Below, one piece after another: positions 1-6,444 of a stretch of 7,046 bases of DNA. This DNA comes from Alphaproteobacteria bacterium. Its GTDB lineage: Bacteria; Pseudomonadota; Alphaproteobacteria; Sphingomonadales; Emcibacteraceae. Below the pieces are notes generated by a model that had not been told where the DNA came from, did not search any database, and worked only from the letters and a program-made list of their open reading frames with translations. A program made the translations under genes and the position numbers. Positions within the stretch are counted from its first letter, which is position 1, and every line of letters starts with the position of its first letter. Location: positions 1-7,046 of the forward strand of contig NVTJ01000081.1 in assembly GCA_002401545.1 (NCBI GenBank), written 5' to 3'.

Positions 1-194
1 AGCTTTGGGTCCACCTGATCACGGAATTTCATATCCCACGGATCAAGATTCTCCCCAATATAATCCGTGCCATGCTCCACCGGATGACCCCGCTCGACCA
101 GCAACGTTTTCATACCTTTTTCAGTGAGTTCCTTTACGGCCCAGCCACCGGACATGCCGGAGCCGACAACAATAACATCAAATTCAGGGTTCAT
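1..194 (-). CDS. GMC-family FAD-dependent oxidoreductase, N-terminal fragment
   Basis: Only the first 64 residues are present; the gene continues past base 1. The fragment opens with a hydrophobic beta strand and the dinucleotide-binding loop GSGMSGG (residues 11-17). An acidic residue follows at the end of the second strand in LVERG (E34), as expected for FAD ribose binding in the glucose-methanol-choline family. There is no signal peptide. The ATG at 194-192 shares four bases (ATGA) with the stop of the preceding small-subunit gene, which suggests translational coupling; an in-frame ATG at 203 would add three residues. In the known FAD-dependent gluconate, glucose and glucoside 3-dehydrogenase complexes this flavoprotein is the catalytic subunit. 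It is exported with a Tat-bearing small subunit and passes electrons to a cytochrome c. That role here is inferred from the neighbouring gene. The substrate is unknown and no cytochrome gene is visible in the window. Confidence 0.85.
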   Translation of the reverse strand, partial: MNPEFDVIVVGSGMSGGWAVKELTEKGMKTLLVERGHPVEHGTDYIGENLDPWDMKFRDQVDPK

Positions 195-700
195 GTTGCC
201 CATGTGCGCCCTACGTCTTCAAAGAGAATACATCCCCTGTATGGCCCCGGAATAGCCTCATAGCGAAGTTCTTCTGTGGCACCAATCTCGGATGTGTAAT
301 AGCCTCTGAGCGTTAATTCCTTTAACTGACGGAAAAAATTATAGCCTTCCTTTTCAGGGTCATCTATTTTTCGCAAGATAGCCGCCCGTTTGTCCGGGGT
401 GCAGGAGAGGAAATCACCGCAGGGCGACCTCAGGTTCACATCATTCAGACCCATAAGAAAACGCGCGCGTTCCGGGGGCGAATACCAGTCATCGAGCATC
501 ATATCAATATACAGGGGAACGCCTGCGGCCTTTGCGCCGGGCGTGTCAGTCGTTGGAATGATCATATCAACGATTTCTGTGAGCAGCTCAAATTCATATT
601 TGCTCATAGCGGGCGGTTGGCCAAAGGCCCCCAAGGGCAGAAAGGCGCCCCCCGCAAGGGCCGTTGCCCCCATAATCATATGGCGACGATTAATTTTCAT
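191..700 (-). CDS. Gluconate 2-dehydrogenase subunit 3 family protein (Tat-exported small subunit)
   Basis: This 169-residue protein has the length and hallmark segments of the gluconate 2-dehydrogenase subunit 3 family. These are an IIPTTDTPGAKAAGVP stretch (about residues 47-62), a DDWYSPPERARF stretch, and a C-terminal block with GYYTSEIGAT and PGPYRGC (about residues 133-157). The N-terminus (NRRHMIMG, then a hydrophobic run to about residue 27) reads as a twin-arginine signal, although the residues after the arginine pair are not the classical F-L-K. In related dehydrogenases this small subunit is non-catalytic and carries the signal-less GMC flavoprotein through the Tat translocon; the adjacent GMC gene fits that pairing. 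The start ATG (700-698) overlaps the stop of the upstream TIM-barrel gene by four bases. No good SD is close to it (the nearest AGGG is about 16 bases away), so translation probably relies on coupling. The stop overlaps the GMC start in the same way. Confidence 0.9.
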   Translation of the reverse strand: MKINRRHMIMGATALAGGAFLPLGAFGQPPAMSKYEFELLTEIVDMIIPTTDTPGAKAAGVPLYIDMMLDDWYSPPERARFLMGLNDVNLRSPCGDFLSCTPDKRAAILRKIDDPEKEGYNFFRQLKELTLRGYYTSEIGATEELRYEAIPGPYRGCILFEDVGRTWAT

Positions 701-1689
701 GACAAATCGGCGCGCACCCTTTCCAGAAGCGCCTTGGTCGCTCTGATCCCATCGAATTCGCTCAATCTTTTTCCTTCATATTCAATGCCGACATAACCCT
801 TGTAGCCTGCCTTGGTCACACTATTCAACAGACGGTTATAGTCGAGGGTCGTTTCATTGCCCTTGTCATCAAAATCATAGGATTTCGCACTGACCGCCTT
901 GGCAAATGGCATTAATTCCGCAACACCTTTATAATTATCGTAACGCTCCGTATCACTGATCTTGAAATTACCAAAATCAGGCAACGTGCCGAGCCGGGGA
1001 TGGTTCGCCTCTTTCATAACCGAAGAAAGCCATTGCCCATTACTTGAAATCCCCCCATGGTTTTCGACCAGAATATTGATATTATATTTATCGGCATAAT
1101 CCGACAGTCGGCTAAGACCATCAACGGCCAGTTTACGCTGTTCGTCCCATGTTCCCGAACTCTGCGCATTAACCCGCACAGAATGACAGCCCAGGAAGGC
1201 CGCCGCCTCAACCCATTTATAATGGCTTTCCACAGCAAGCCTGCGCAATGCCGGATCAGGGTCACCGAGCGCCCCCTCCAGATCACACATGATCAACAGG
1301 CTCCTGACCCCCTCCCCATCTGCCCGGTTCTTCAATTCCCGCAGATATTTCTGATCCCTTGCCCTGCCAAAAAAGAAGATATTAACATATTCAATAGCCC
1401 CGATATCAAACTCACGGCGGGCCGTAATGGCAAAATCAAGGTTGGCAAGGTCGCCCTGAAGCAGGTCGTGCGGCGTATATCTGAGGATTGACCTGCGCGC
1501 CTGCGGGTCCAAACCCTGTCCCCGGTCCGCGTAATTCTTACCCCGCATATGCCGGTGCAGTGACCATTCTGCCAAGGATATTTTAAACAGCGGGTCTGTT
1601 TTACCCTTAAGTCCGCAGCCGGAAAGCACCAAAGCCATCCCCGTTGCCGAATATTTCATAAAATCACGTCGGGAGGGAAAAATTTCCAT
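697..1689 (-). CDS. Tat-targeted lipoprotein, sugar phosphate isomerase/epimerase-like TIM barrel
   Basis: The 330-residue product starts with a strong twin-arginine motif, SRRDFMK (residues 6-12). A hydrophobic segment and a lipobox, LSGC, follow with the lipidated Cys at position 25. Glycine at +2 suggests no inner-membrane retention, so an outer-membrane, periplasm-facing lipoprotein is inferred. The rest is a xylose isomerase-like TIM barrel (AP endonuclease 2 superfamily), with VENHGG (E209, H211), LPDFGN (D238), SAKSYDFD (K269) and GIEYEG (E303) near the C-terminal ends of strands. Compared with the second barrel protein in this operon, two histidines expected around the metal site are replaced, by N241 and S267. 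The family includes isomerases, epimerases and lyases or hydratases acting on keto-sugars, so the exact reaction is open. The start lies five bases after the MFS stop, with a modest AAAGAG about eight bases upstream. It ends in a four-base overlap with the small-subunit gene. Confidence 0.85.
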   Translation of the reverse strand: MEIFPSRRDFMKYSATGMALVLSGCGLKGKTDPLFKISLAEWSLHRHMRGKNYADRGQGLDPQARRSILRYTPHDLLQGDLANLDFAITARREFDIGAIEYVNIFFFGRARDQKYLRELKNRADGEGVRSLLIMCDLEGALGDPDPALRRLAVESHYKWVEAAAFLGCHSVRVNAQSSGTWDEQRKLAVDGLSRLSDYADKYNINILVENHGGISSNGQWLSSVMKEANHPRLGTLPDFGNFKISDTERYDNYKGVAELMPFAKAVSAKSYDFDDKGNETTLDYNRLLNSVTKAGYKGYVGIEYEGKRLSEFDGIRATKALLERVRADLS

Positions 1690-1694
1690 TTCAG

Positions 1695-2990
1695 CTACTC
1701 TTTGCTTTTGCGAAACTCAACAATAGTCAGCGCCCCGAAAACCAGACATAATACCAACGGCACGACGGCCACGGCCTGAAATGATTCCTGTGCCGCAAAG
1801 GCCAGCACCTCATCCATTGCCGCACCGGACAGCTCTGCCAACTGTGCAACACCCCCGGCGGCCTCTATTTTCGCCTGATCATAAACCTTGCCCAATTGCG
1901 GCAGGACGAATGAAATTGACAGCGCCCCCGCAGACCCCATCAGCCCAATCATCCATGATCCGCCGCGCGGATATTTTTCGGCCACTGTCGCCAGCATGGT
2001 CGGCCACATATAACAGACGCCAACACCCCATACGGTTGCGGCAATCATAGCCATCATCGGTGAATTAGCAATGCTCAGCAGATACAAACCAACGGCGGCA
2101 AAAAGACTTGAAAGCAGCAACAACCCCGCATTTGACAGATAACGCACCAATGGCCCGGCAAAATGCCGCATGACAAACATCAGGCCGCTCACATAGACCA
2201 ACAGTAAAATGCCCCGCATACCGACCACCTGACTGAGGGCCAGATCAACCCACTGACCCGGTGCCAGTTCAGATGCCGCCGTCAGGAACATGGCCCCGAA
2301 CCAGATGAGAAAACTTGGACGTCGAAGCGTTTCCTTGAGCATATCGCCAAAACTGACCCCGGTTTGTGCCCGTTCCGTTTTCGGGAACGAGACACCAACA
2401 CATAAAAATGTAAAAATGATCGACGGGATCATGACCAACGCCAGAATATATCGCCAGTCAACATCCACAGCCCCCAGCCCGAAACCACACAGGCCGCCGA
2501 CAACAAGTCCAGCGGGCCACCAGGCATGCAGAACATTCAGCCGATGTGTTTTATCATCCGGGTAAAGCGCGGTGGTCATGGGATTTATGGTCGCTTCAAC
2601 ACAGCCCCAGCCAATCCCGTTCAAAAGCATACCAACCCAAATCGTCCAATAGAGGCTCATGCCGTCCCCGAAAATACTGGACATGAGAACCAGAGCTGTC
2701 CCCCCGATAAAGCCAGCGGCGGCGATGAATAACATGCGCCGCATACCAATGACATCAATGAAAGGGCTGCCAAAAAAAAGTGTGAAGGCAAAGCCGAGAA
2801 AGGCAACACCGAGAAGTTCCGCCGAAAGAGTTGCTGATTGAACAACATTAATATTATCCAGATATTCCCGCTTGATATCCCCCATCGTAGCGGCACGGAG
2901 TGACGCGCTCATCGCCGCCGTAAACAAAGCCAATACCCCGATTATGAATAGTCTTCTGCGGTTATATTCCATATCATCGGCACCCTTCAT
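1695..2990 (-). CDS. MFS sugar/organic solute transporter
   Basis: This 431-residue polytopic membrane protein has about twelve hydrophobic segments, near residues 13-33, 54-74, 84-104, 112-135, 157-175, 180-202, 226-246, 258-275, 285-307, 310-335, 345-365 and 404-424. The loop between segments 2 and 3 carries a motif-A-like sequence, GSPFIDVIGMRR (74-85). A polar stretch of about 38 residues separates segments 11 and 12 and would face the periplasm. MFS proteins embedded in TIM-barrel plus Gfo/Idh operons usually import sugars or sugar acids. Here the carrier sits between genes for a cytoplasmic and an exported barrel enzyme, which suggests it imports the periplasmic product. The substrate is not identifiable. 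The ATG at 2990 overlaps the preceding TAA by one base (TAATG). An alternative ATG at 2972 (MEYNRR) has AAGGG about ten bases upstream and is a reasonable rival start. Confidence 0.9.
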   Translation of the reverse strand: MKGADDMEYNRRRLFIIGVLALFTAAMSASLRAATMGDIKREYLDNINVVQSATLSAELLGVAFLGFAFTLFFGSPFIDVIGMRRMLFIAAAGFIGGTALVLMSSIFGDGMSLYWTIWVGMLLNGIGWGCVEATINPMTTALYPDDKTHRLNVLHAWWPAGLVVGGLCGFGLGAVDVDWRYILALVMIPSIIFTFLCVGVSFPKTERAQTGVSFGDMLKETLRRPSFLIWFGAMFLTAASELAPGQWVDLALSQVVGMRGILLLVYVSGLMFVMRHFAGPLVRYLSNAGLLLLSSLFAAVGLYLLSIANSPMMAMIAATVWGVGVCYMWPTMLATVAEKYPRGGSWMIGLMGSAGALSISFVLPQLGKVYDQAKIEAAGGVAQLAELSGAAMDEVLAFAAQESFQAVAVVPLVLCLVFGALTIVEFRKSKE

Positions 2991-4045
2991 TATTCTTGTT
3001 TGCCCAGTCCCAGGATTTGACGAATTTGAGCCTTGGTGAGTGTGCCGCTGGCAAAATCATCAAAGGCGCTATCGGATAGCCTGATCATATGGTCCTTGAC
3101 GAAAACAGCGCTTTCGAACGCCCCATCCTCAAAATTTTTCAGGCAACACTCCCATTCTACGACCGCCCATCCTTCAAAACCGTATTGTGCCAGCTTACTG
3201 AAAATTGCCGTAAAGTCTATTTGACCATCCCCCAGCGAACGAAACCGTCCGGGCCTGTCAATCCAATCCTGATAACCACCATAAAGGCCTGAGCGTCCGC
3301 TCTTGCGGAACTCCGCATCTTTGACATGGAACATTTTTATCCGGTCACGATAAATATCAATGAAGGACAGATAATCCATCTGCTGTAACAGAAAATGGCT
3401 CGGATCATATAGAATATTCGCCCGGATGTGTCCGCCTACAGCCTCGAGAAAACGTTCGAAACTGATGCCATCATGCAAATCCTCCCCGGGATGCAATTCA
3501 TAGCAGACATCGACCCCGGCCTCATCAAAAGCATCCAGAACAGGTCGCCAGCGCTTTGCCAGTTCTTTAAATCCTTCCGCCACAAGTTCGGCAGGTCTGG
3601 GGGGCCAGGGATAAACCACAGGCCATAACAGGGAGCCGGAGAATGTCGCGTGAGAAACAAGACCAAGATTCTTACTTGCTCTGGCCGCATAAAAAAGCTG
3701 TTCCCGCGCCCACTCTGTCCGGGCAGCAGGATTGGCCCTTTTTATTTCCGGCGCAAAGCCATCAAATAAAATATCATAGGCCGGATGAACCGCCACAAGC
3801 TGCCCTTGAAAATGGGTTGAAAGTTCAGTAATTTCAAGGCCGGAATCTGCACAAACCCCCTTCAATTCATCACAATAGACTGCGCTCTCAGCCGCCAGTT
3901 TCAGATCAATAAACTTCGTCTCCCAAGTGGGAATCTGAACGCCTTTATAGCCGCAATCTGCAACCCATTTGCATATTTCCGGCAAAGAATTGAACGGCGC
4001 ATAGTCTTTTACAAACTGCGCCAGGAAGATTCCCGGTCCTTTCAC
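2990..4045 (-). CDS. Cytoplasmic sugar phosphate isomerase/epimerase-like TIM barrel
   Basis: The 351-residue product has no signal peptide and shows the full set of xylose isomerase-like TIM-barrel (AP endonuclease 2 superfamily) active-site segments. These are CYELHPG (E183, H185), LYDPSHF (D214, H217), MFHVKDAEF (H240, K242, D243), the LGDGQIDF loop (272-278) and VVEWEC (E298). The glutamate, aspartate, histidine and glutamate set is the usual divalent-metal site. Members interconvert keto- and aldo-sugars or epimerise them, and some act as lyases or hydratases on 3-keto-glycosides. Which applies here is not decided by sequence. It follows the Gfo/Idh gene with a four-base overlap (GTGA). 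The start is GTG (4045-4043), supported by AAGGAGAG ending six bases from it inside the end of the upstream gene. It ends with a one-base overlap with the MFS gene. The last 25 residues look like a short helical tail. Confidence 0.9.
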   Translation of the reverse strand: MKGPGIFLAQFVKDYAPFNSLPEICKWVADCGYKGVQIPTWETKFIDLKLAAESAVYCDELKGVCADSGLEITELSTHFQGQLVAVHPAYDILFDGFAPEIKRANPAARTEWAREQLFYAARASKNLGLVSHATFSGSLLWPVVYPWPPRPAELVAEGFKELAKRWRPVLDAFDEAGVDVCYELHPGEDLHDGISFERFLEAVGGHIRANILYDPSHFLLQQMDYLSFIDIYRDRIKMFHVKDAEFRKSGRSGLYGGYQDWIDRPGRFRSLGDGQIDFTAIFSKLAQYGFEGWAVVEWECCLKNFEDGAFESAVFVKDHMIRLSDSAFDDFASGTLTKAQIRQILGLGKQE

Positions 4046-5199
4046 TTATACTCTCCTTTTATACTGTTCAGCGAAAACCATTTCTGGTCGCTGCTGCTGC
4101 TTGTCACCACAGTTTCAACAAATTTCATACCCCGTACACCATCATCAATACCCGGAAAATTCAGTTCCCCCCTTTCGGGAAACTGCCGGATACCATCCGC
4201 AAAGGCCCGGTAAATATTGGCAAAGGCCTCCAGATAGCCCTCGGGATGCCCGGCAGGCAATCGGCACATGGCTTGTGCCGGACGGCTCAGGCCCACCCCC
4301 CCCGAACGAATAATCTCATGGGGCCTGTCATGCCATTTAAGAATGAGAGTGTTTGGTTCCTGCTGTGACCAATTCAGGCTACCTTCCTCCCCATATATCT
4401 GGAGCTTCAGGGCATTTTCCTCACCCACGCATATCTGGCTCGCCATAAGAGAACCCCGCGCCCCATTGGTAAAACGTAGTAAAACCGTACCATCATCATC
4501 AAGAACGCGGTCCGCAACACTGGGCCCGATATCCGCACAGATTTCGCTCACCCGCATAGCCGAAACATATTCCGCCAGATGAAAAGCATGTGTTCCAATA
4601 TCTCCCATACAGCAGCTTTGCCCGGCCTGATCCGGATCAAGCCGCCAAATTGCCTGTTTATTGCCTGATTTTTCCACCGCTTTGCTCAACCAGCCCTGGG
4701 CATATTGAACCATGATACGACGTATTTTTCCAAATTGACCAGAGGCAATCCGCTGCCGCGCCTCTTCAACCATCGGATAGCCGCTATAGCTATATGTCAG
4801 GCCATAAAGCTTTCCCGTTTGCCCTATCAGATCCTGCAATGTCTCCGCATCTGATAATTTTGATGTGGCCGGTTTATCACAAAGCACATGAAACCCGGCT
4901 TCAAGTGCCGCACAGGCTATGGGAAAATGCAGATGGTTTGGCGTAACAATAACCACAAATTCCATCGCCTCATCTTTGGGAAGGCGAGCTTCACGGGCAA
5001 ACATCTGCTGATAATTCCCATAAATACGATTGTCATCAAGGCCCAGAATCCTTCCCGATTCCACCGATCGGGACGGGTCCTGGCTAAAAGCCCCGCACAC
5101 CAATTCGATCTCACCATCAAGGGCTGCCGCCATTCGGTGGACGGCGCCGATAAAAGCCCCCTTACCGCCGCCGACCATACCCATTCTTATTTTGTGCAT
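4042..5199 (-). CDS. Gfo/Idh/MocA-family NAD(P)-dependent oxidoreductase
   Basis: This 385-residue protein has an N-terminal Rossmann fold with a glycine-rich loop, GGGKGAFIG (10-18). The family signature follows, VTPNHLHFPIA (85-95), then CDKPAT (107-112) with the conserved lysine K109. The C-terminal sheet domain carries GDIGTHAFH, with D200 and H204 at the usual catalytic positions, and an EGYLEAFANIYRAF segment (319-333). Length is typical of the family. Members oxidise or reduce hydroxyl/keto groups on cyclitols, sugars and glycosides with NAD(P). In this operon it probably reduces, or reversibly oxidises, the sugar intermediate handled by the barrel enzymes (inference). It is the first gene of the operon. 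Its ATG is preceded by AGGAGG at five bases and, further upstream, by a LacI-type operator. The coding sequence contains an uninterrupted run of eight G (4296-4303, codons for SGGV). Confidence 0.93.
   Translation of the reverse strand: MHKIRMGMVGGGKGAFIGAVHRMAAALDGEIELVCGAFSQDPSRSVESGRILGLDDNRIYGNYQQMFAREARLPKDEAMEFVVIVTPNHLHFPIACAALEAGFHVLCDKPATSKLSDAETLQDLIGQTGKLYGLTYSYSGYPMVEEARQRIASGQFGKIRRIMVQYAQGWLSKAVEKSGNKQAIWRLDPDQAGQSCCMGDIGTHAFHLAEYVSAMRVSEICADIGPSVADRVLDDDGTVLLRFTNGARGSLMASQICVGEENALKLQIYGEEGSLNWSQQEPNTLILKWHDRPHEIIRSGGVGLSRPAQAMCRLPAGHPEGYLEAFANIYRAFADGIRQFPERGELNFPGIDDGVRGMKFVETVVTSSSSDQKWFSLNSIKGEYK
4051..4058 (-). promoter_or_regulatory. Shine-Dalgarno site deciding a GTG start
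   Basis: On the minus strand the sequence AAGGAGAG lies just upstream of GTG at 4045-4043; its AGGAG core (4057-4053) leaves a seven-base spacer. It sits within the last codons of the Gfo/Idh gene. It supports the GTG as the real start of the TIM-barrel gene, whose protein then begins directly at the conserved barrel N-terminus. Confidence 0.75.
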
Positions 5200-5204
5200 T
5201 ACTG

Positions 5205-5210
5205 CCTCCT
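5205..5210 (-). promoter_or_regulatory. Shine-Dalgarno site of the first operon gene
   Basis: A perfect AGGAGG on the minus strand stands five bases before the ATG at 5199-5197. It is the strongest ribosome-binding site in the window, fits the head gene of the operon, and fixes the start of the Gfo/Idh protein. Confidence 0.85.
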
Positions 5211-5217
5211 AAAAAGA

Positions 5218-5233
5218 ATGTAATCGTTTACAT
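5218..5233. promoter_or_regulatory. LacI/GalR-type operator palindrome
   Basis: The 16 bases ATGTAATCGTTTACAT form an inverted repeat centred on a CG step. TGTAA and TTACA are exact complements, flanked by A/T, with only the two bases either side of the CG not pairing. This matches the TGnAAnCGnTTnCA pattern known for LacI/GalR-family repressors. The LacI-family gene just upstream has the recognition-helix sequence VSVATVSR, which is also found in GalR, whose operators have this form. The site lies between a plausible -10 element and the SD of the Gfo/Idh gene, so bound protein would block transcription of the operon. That the neighbouring regulator binds here is inference. I saw no second copy in the window. 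Confidence 0.8.
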
Positions 5234-5260
5234 ATATAAAATACAGTTAATTCTTCTAAA
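5233..5260 (-). promoter_or_regulatory. Candidate sigma-70-like promoter of the catabolic operon
   Basis: On the minus strand TTTAGA (5260-5255) and TATATA (5238-5233) are separated by 16 bases in a very AT-rich stretch. The -10-like hexamer abuts the operator, a usual geometry for repression. The -35 match is weak and other registers of the TATATAT run are possible, so the exact promoter is uncertain. Confidence 0.35.
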
Positions 5261-5291
5261 AAATAATTTTATGCTGAAATTTATATATTCT

Positions 5292-6305
5292 TTATGATTT
5301 TCTCGCCGGTCCCGTACTGTCCCGAGTGATCAAATCAAAGGGGAATACGATATGACGTTCACTGGGGGGGATTCCCCTGAGTATATTATATAATTGTAAC
5401 GCTGCGGCCTTGCCGATTTCTTCGGCCGGTTGCCGAATCGTGGTCAGAGAGGGACTATGTAGTGAAGCAAAGTTAATATCGTCAAAACCGGCGACGGAAA
5501 TATATTCAGGAACAGAAATTCCGGCTTCCTTGAAACGTTGACACACCCCCATCGCCATCTCGTCATTAAAACAAAAAACAGATGTCGGCACTTGAGACAT
5601 GCCTAAAAATTCGTCTGCCGTATCCCGGCCGGATTTTACGCTGAAATCGCCCGTCCTTATGAGATTATCGTCAAAAGAAAGGCCAGCCTCTTCGAGAGCC
5701 AAACGGTATCCCGCAAGGCGGTCTTTTGTCAAAGGGCTCTTGGCAGGCCCGGTAACAACCCCGATGTGCTTGTGCCCCAGCTCAATTAAATGAGACGTCA
5801 TCGTTTTTGCAGCACCGATATTATCCAACTGAATGGTTGGCACAATATCACCGTCAAGACATTCGCAGATATTAACAATAGGCAGTTTCTCATGACTATA
5901 TCTTTTCAACATTTCATCCTTAAGCGGAAAATGTGCAGAAAGCTGAATAATGCCATCAGCCTGTTTGGCAATAACCATTTTGGCATAAGATTCTTCGATG
6001 GAAATCTGACTTTGGGTATCTCCCAGCAGAATAGAGTAGTTATTGAGGTGAGCCGTATTCTGAATGCCCCGAATGACCCGGGAGAAAAACGGATTCGCAA
6101 TATCCGGCACCAAAACAACAATCATATATGTTTTGCGGGTCCTGAAATTTTTTGCCAGTGAATCGGGATAATAATTTATCTCCTCAACAACTTTAAGAAC
6201 TTTTTTACGCGTCTTTTCTGAGACAACCTCCGGATTATTCAGTGTCCGTGAGACCGTTGCAACCGAAACCCCTGATAATTTAGCGACATCTTGTATATTT
6301 GACAT
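5292..6305 (-). CDS. LacI/GalR-family transcriptional regulator
   Basis: The 337-residue protein begins with the classical helix-turn-helix MSNIQDVAKLSGVSVATVSR (1-20). A hinge segment (YYPDSLAKNFRT, 45-56) follows, then a periplasmic-binding-protein-like effector domain from VVLVPDIANPFFSRV onward and the C-terminal SPSLTTIRQP segment, all in the usual family order. The effector is probably a sugar or sugar derivative. I chose the ATG at 6305 rather than the in-frame ATG at 6395: the family begins at this methionine, the length becomes typical, and the 30-residue extension would be basic and unlike the family. The SD is modest (GGGA, about six bases away). The gene ends 92 bases before the Gfo/Idh start and is probably the local repressor of that operon. 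At the hinge position where PurR and LacI have an intercalating Leu, this protein has Phe54. The 139-base gap to the upstream permease gene shows no operator copy, no hairpin terminator and no convincing promoter. Confidence 0.92.
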   Translation of the reverse strand: MSNIQDVAKLSGVSVATVSRTLNNPEVVSEKTRKKVLKVVEEINYYPDSLAKNFRTRKTYMIVVLVPDIANPFFSRVIRGIQNTAHLNNYSILLGDTQSQISIEESYAKMVIAKQADGIIQLSAHFPLKDEMLKRYSHEKLPIVNICECLDGDIVPTIQLDNIGAAKTMTSHLIELGHKHIGVVTGPAKSPLTKDRLAGYRLALEEAGLSFDDNLIRTGDFSVKSGRDTADEFLGMSQVPTSVFCFNDEMAMGVCQRFKEAGISVPEYISVAGFDDINFASLHSPSLTTIRQPAEEIGKAAALQLYNILRGIPPSERHIVFPFDLITRDSTGPARKS

Positions 6306-6444
6306 AATTTTCCCAGATCGACAGCTTAACAATACCCGAATGCGACCAAAAGACAGTTTACTTGAAAATTTACCCGCCGCAATACGTTTTTCCATTTGCG
6401 GCTTTCTTGCGGGTTATGGCACATTACACCCTCACGGAGAATCA

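Noticed and set aside
390..746. Plus-strand open frame of 118 codons
   Set aside because: It is a shadow of the small-subunit gene, whose signal and family motifs are convincing on the minus strand.
1057..1491. Plus-strand open frame of 144 codons
   Set aside because: It lies entirely antisense to the lipoprotein TIM-barrel gene, has no recognisable domain, and the opposite strand has clear family motifs.
5258..5270. AT-only inverted repeat (AAAATAATTTT) as a terminator of the LacI gene
   Set aside because: The stem has no GC pairs and is too short. It is more likely part of the AT-rich promoter region, and no true terminator is visible between the LacI gene and the operon.
5790..6161. Plus-strand open frame of 123 codons
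   Set aside because: It is antisense to the effector domain of the LacI-family gene and resembles no protein family I recognise.
6306..6395. N-terminal extension of the LacI protein from the ATG at 6395
   Set aside because: The added 30 residues are basic and not family-like. The helix-turn-helix starts at the ATG at 6305, as it normally does in this family.
6396..6416. Two direct copies of TTGCGG, spaced closely, as a regulatory repeat
   Set aside because: They are only six bases long, are not palindromic, and have no further copies nearby; chance is a sufficient explanation.
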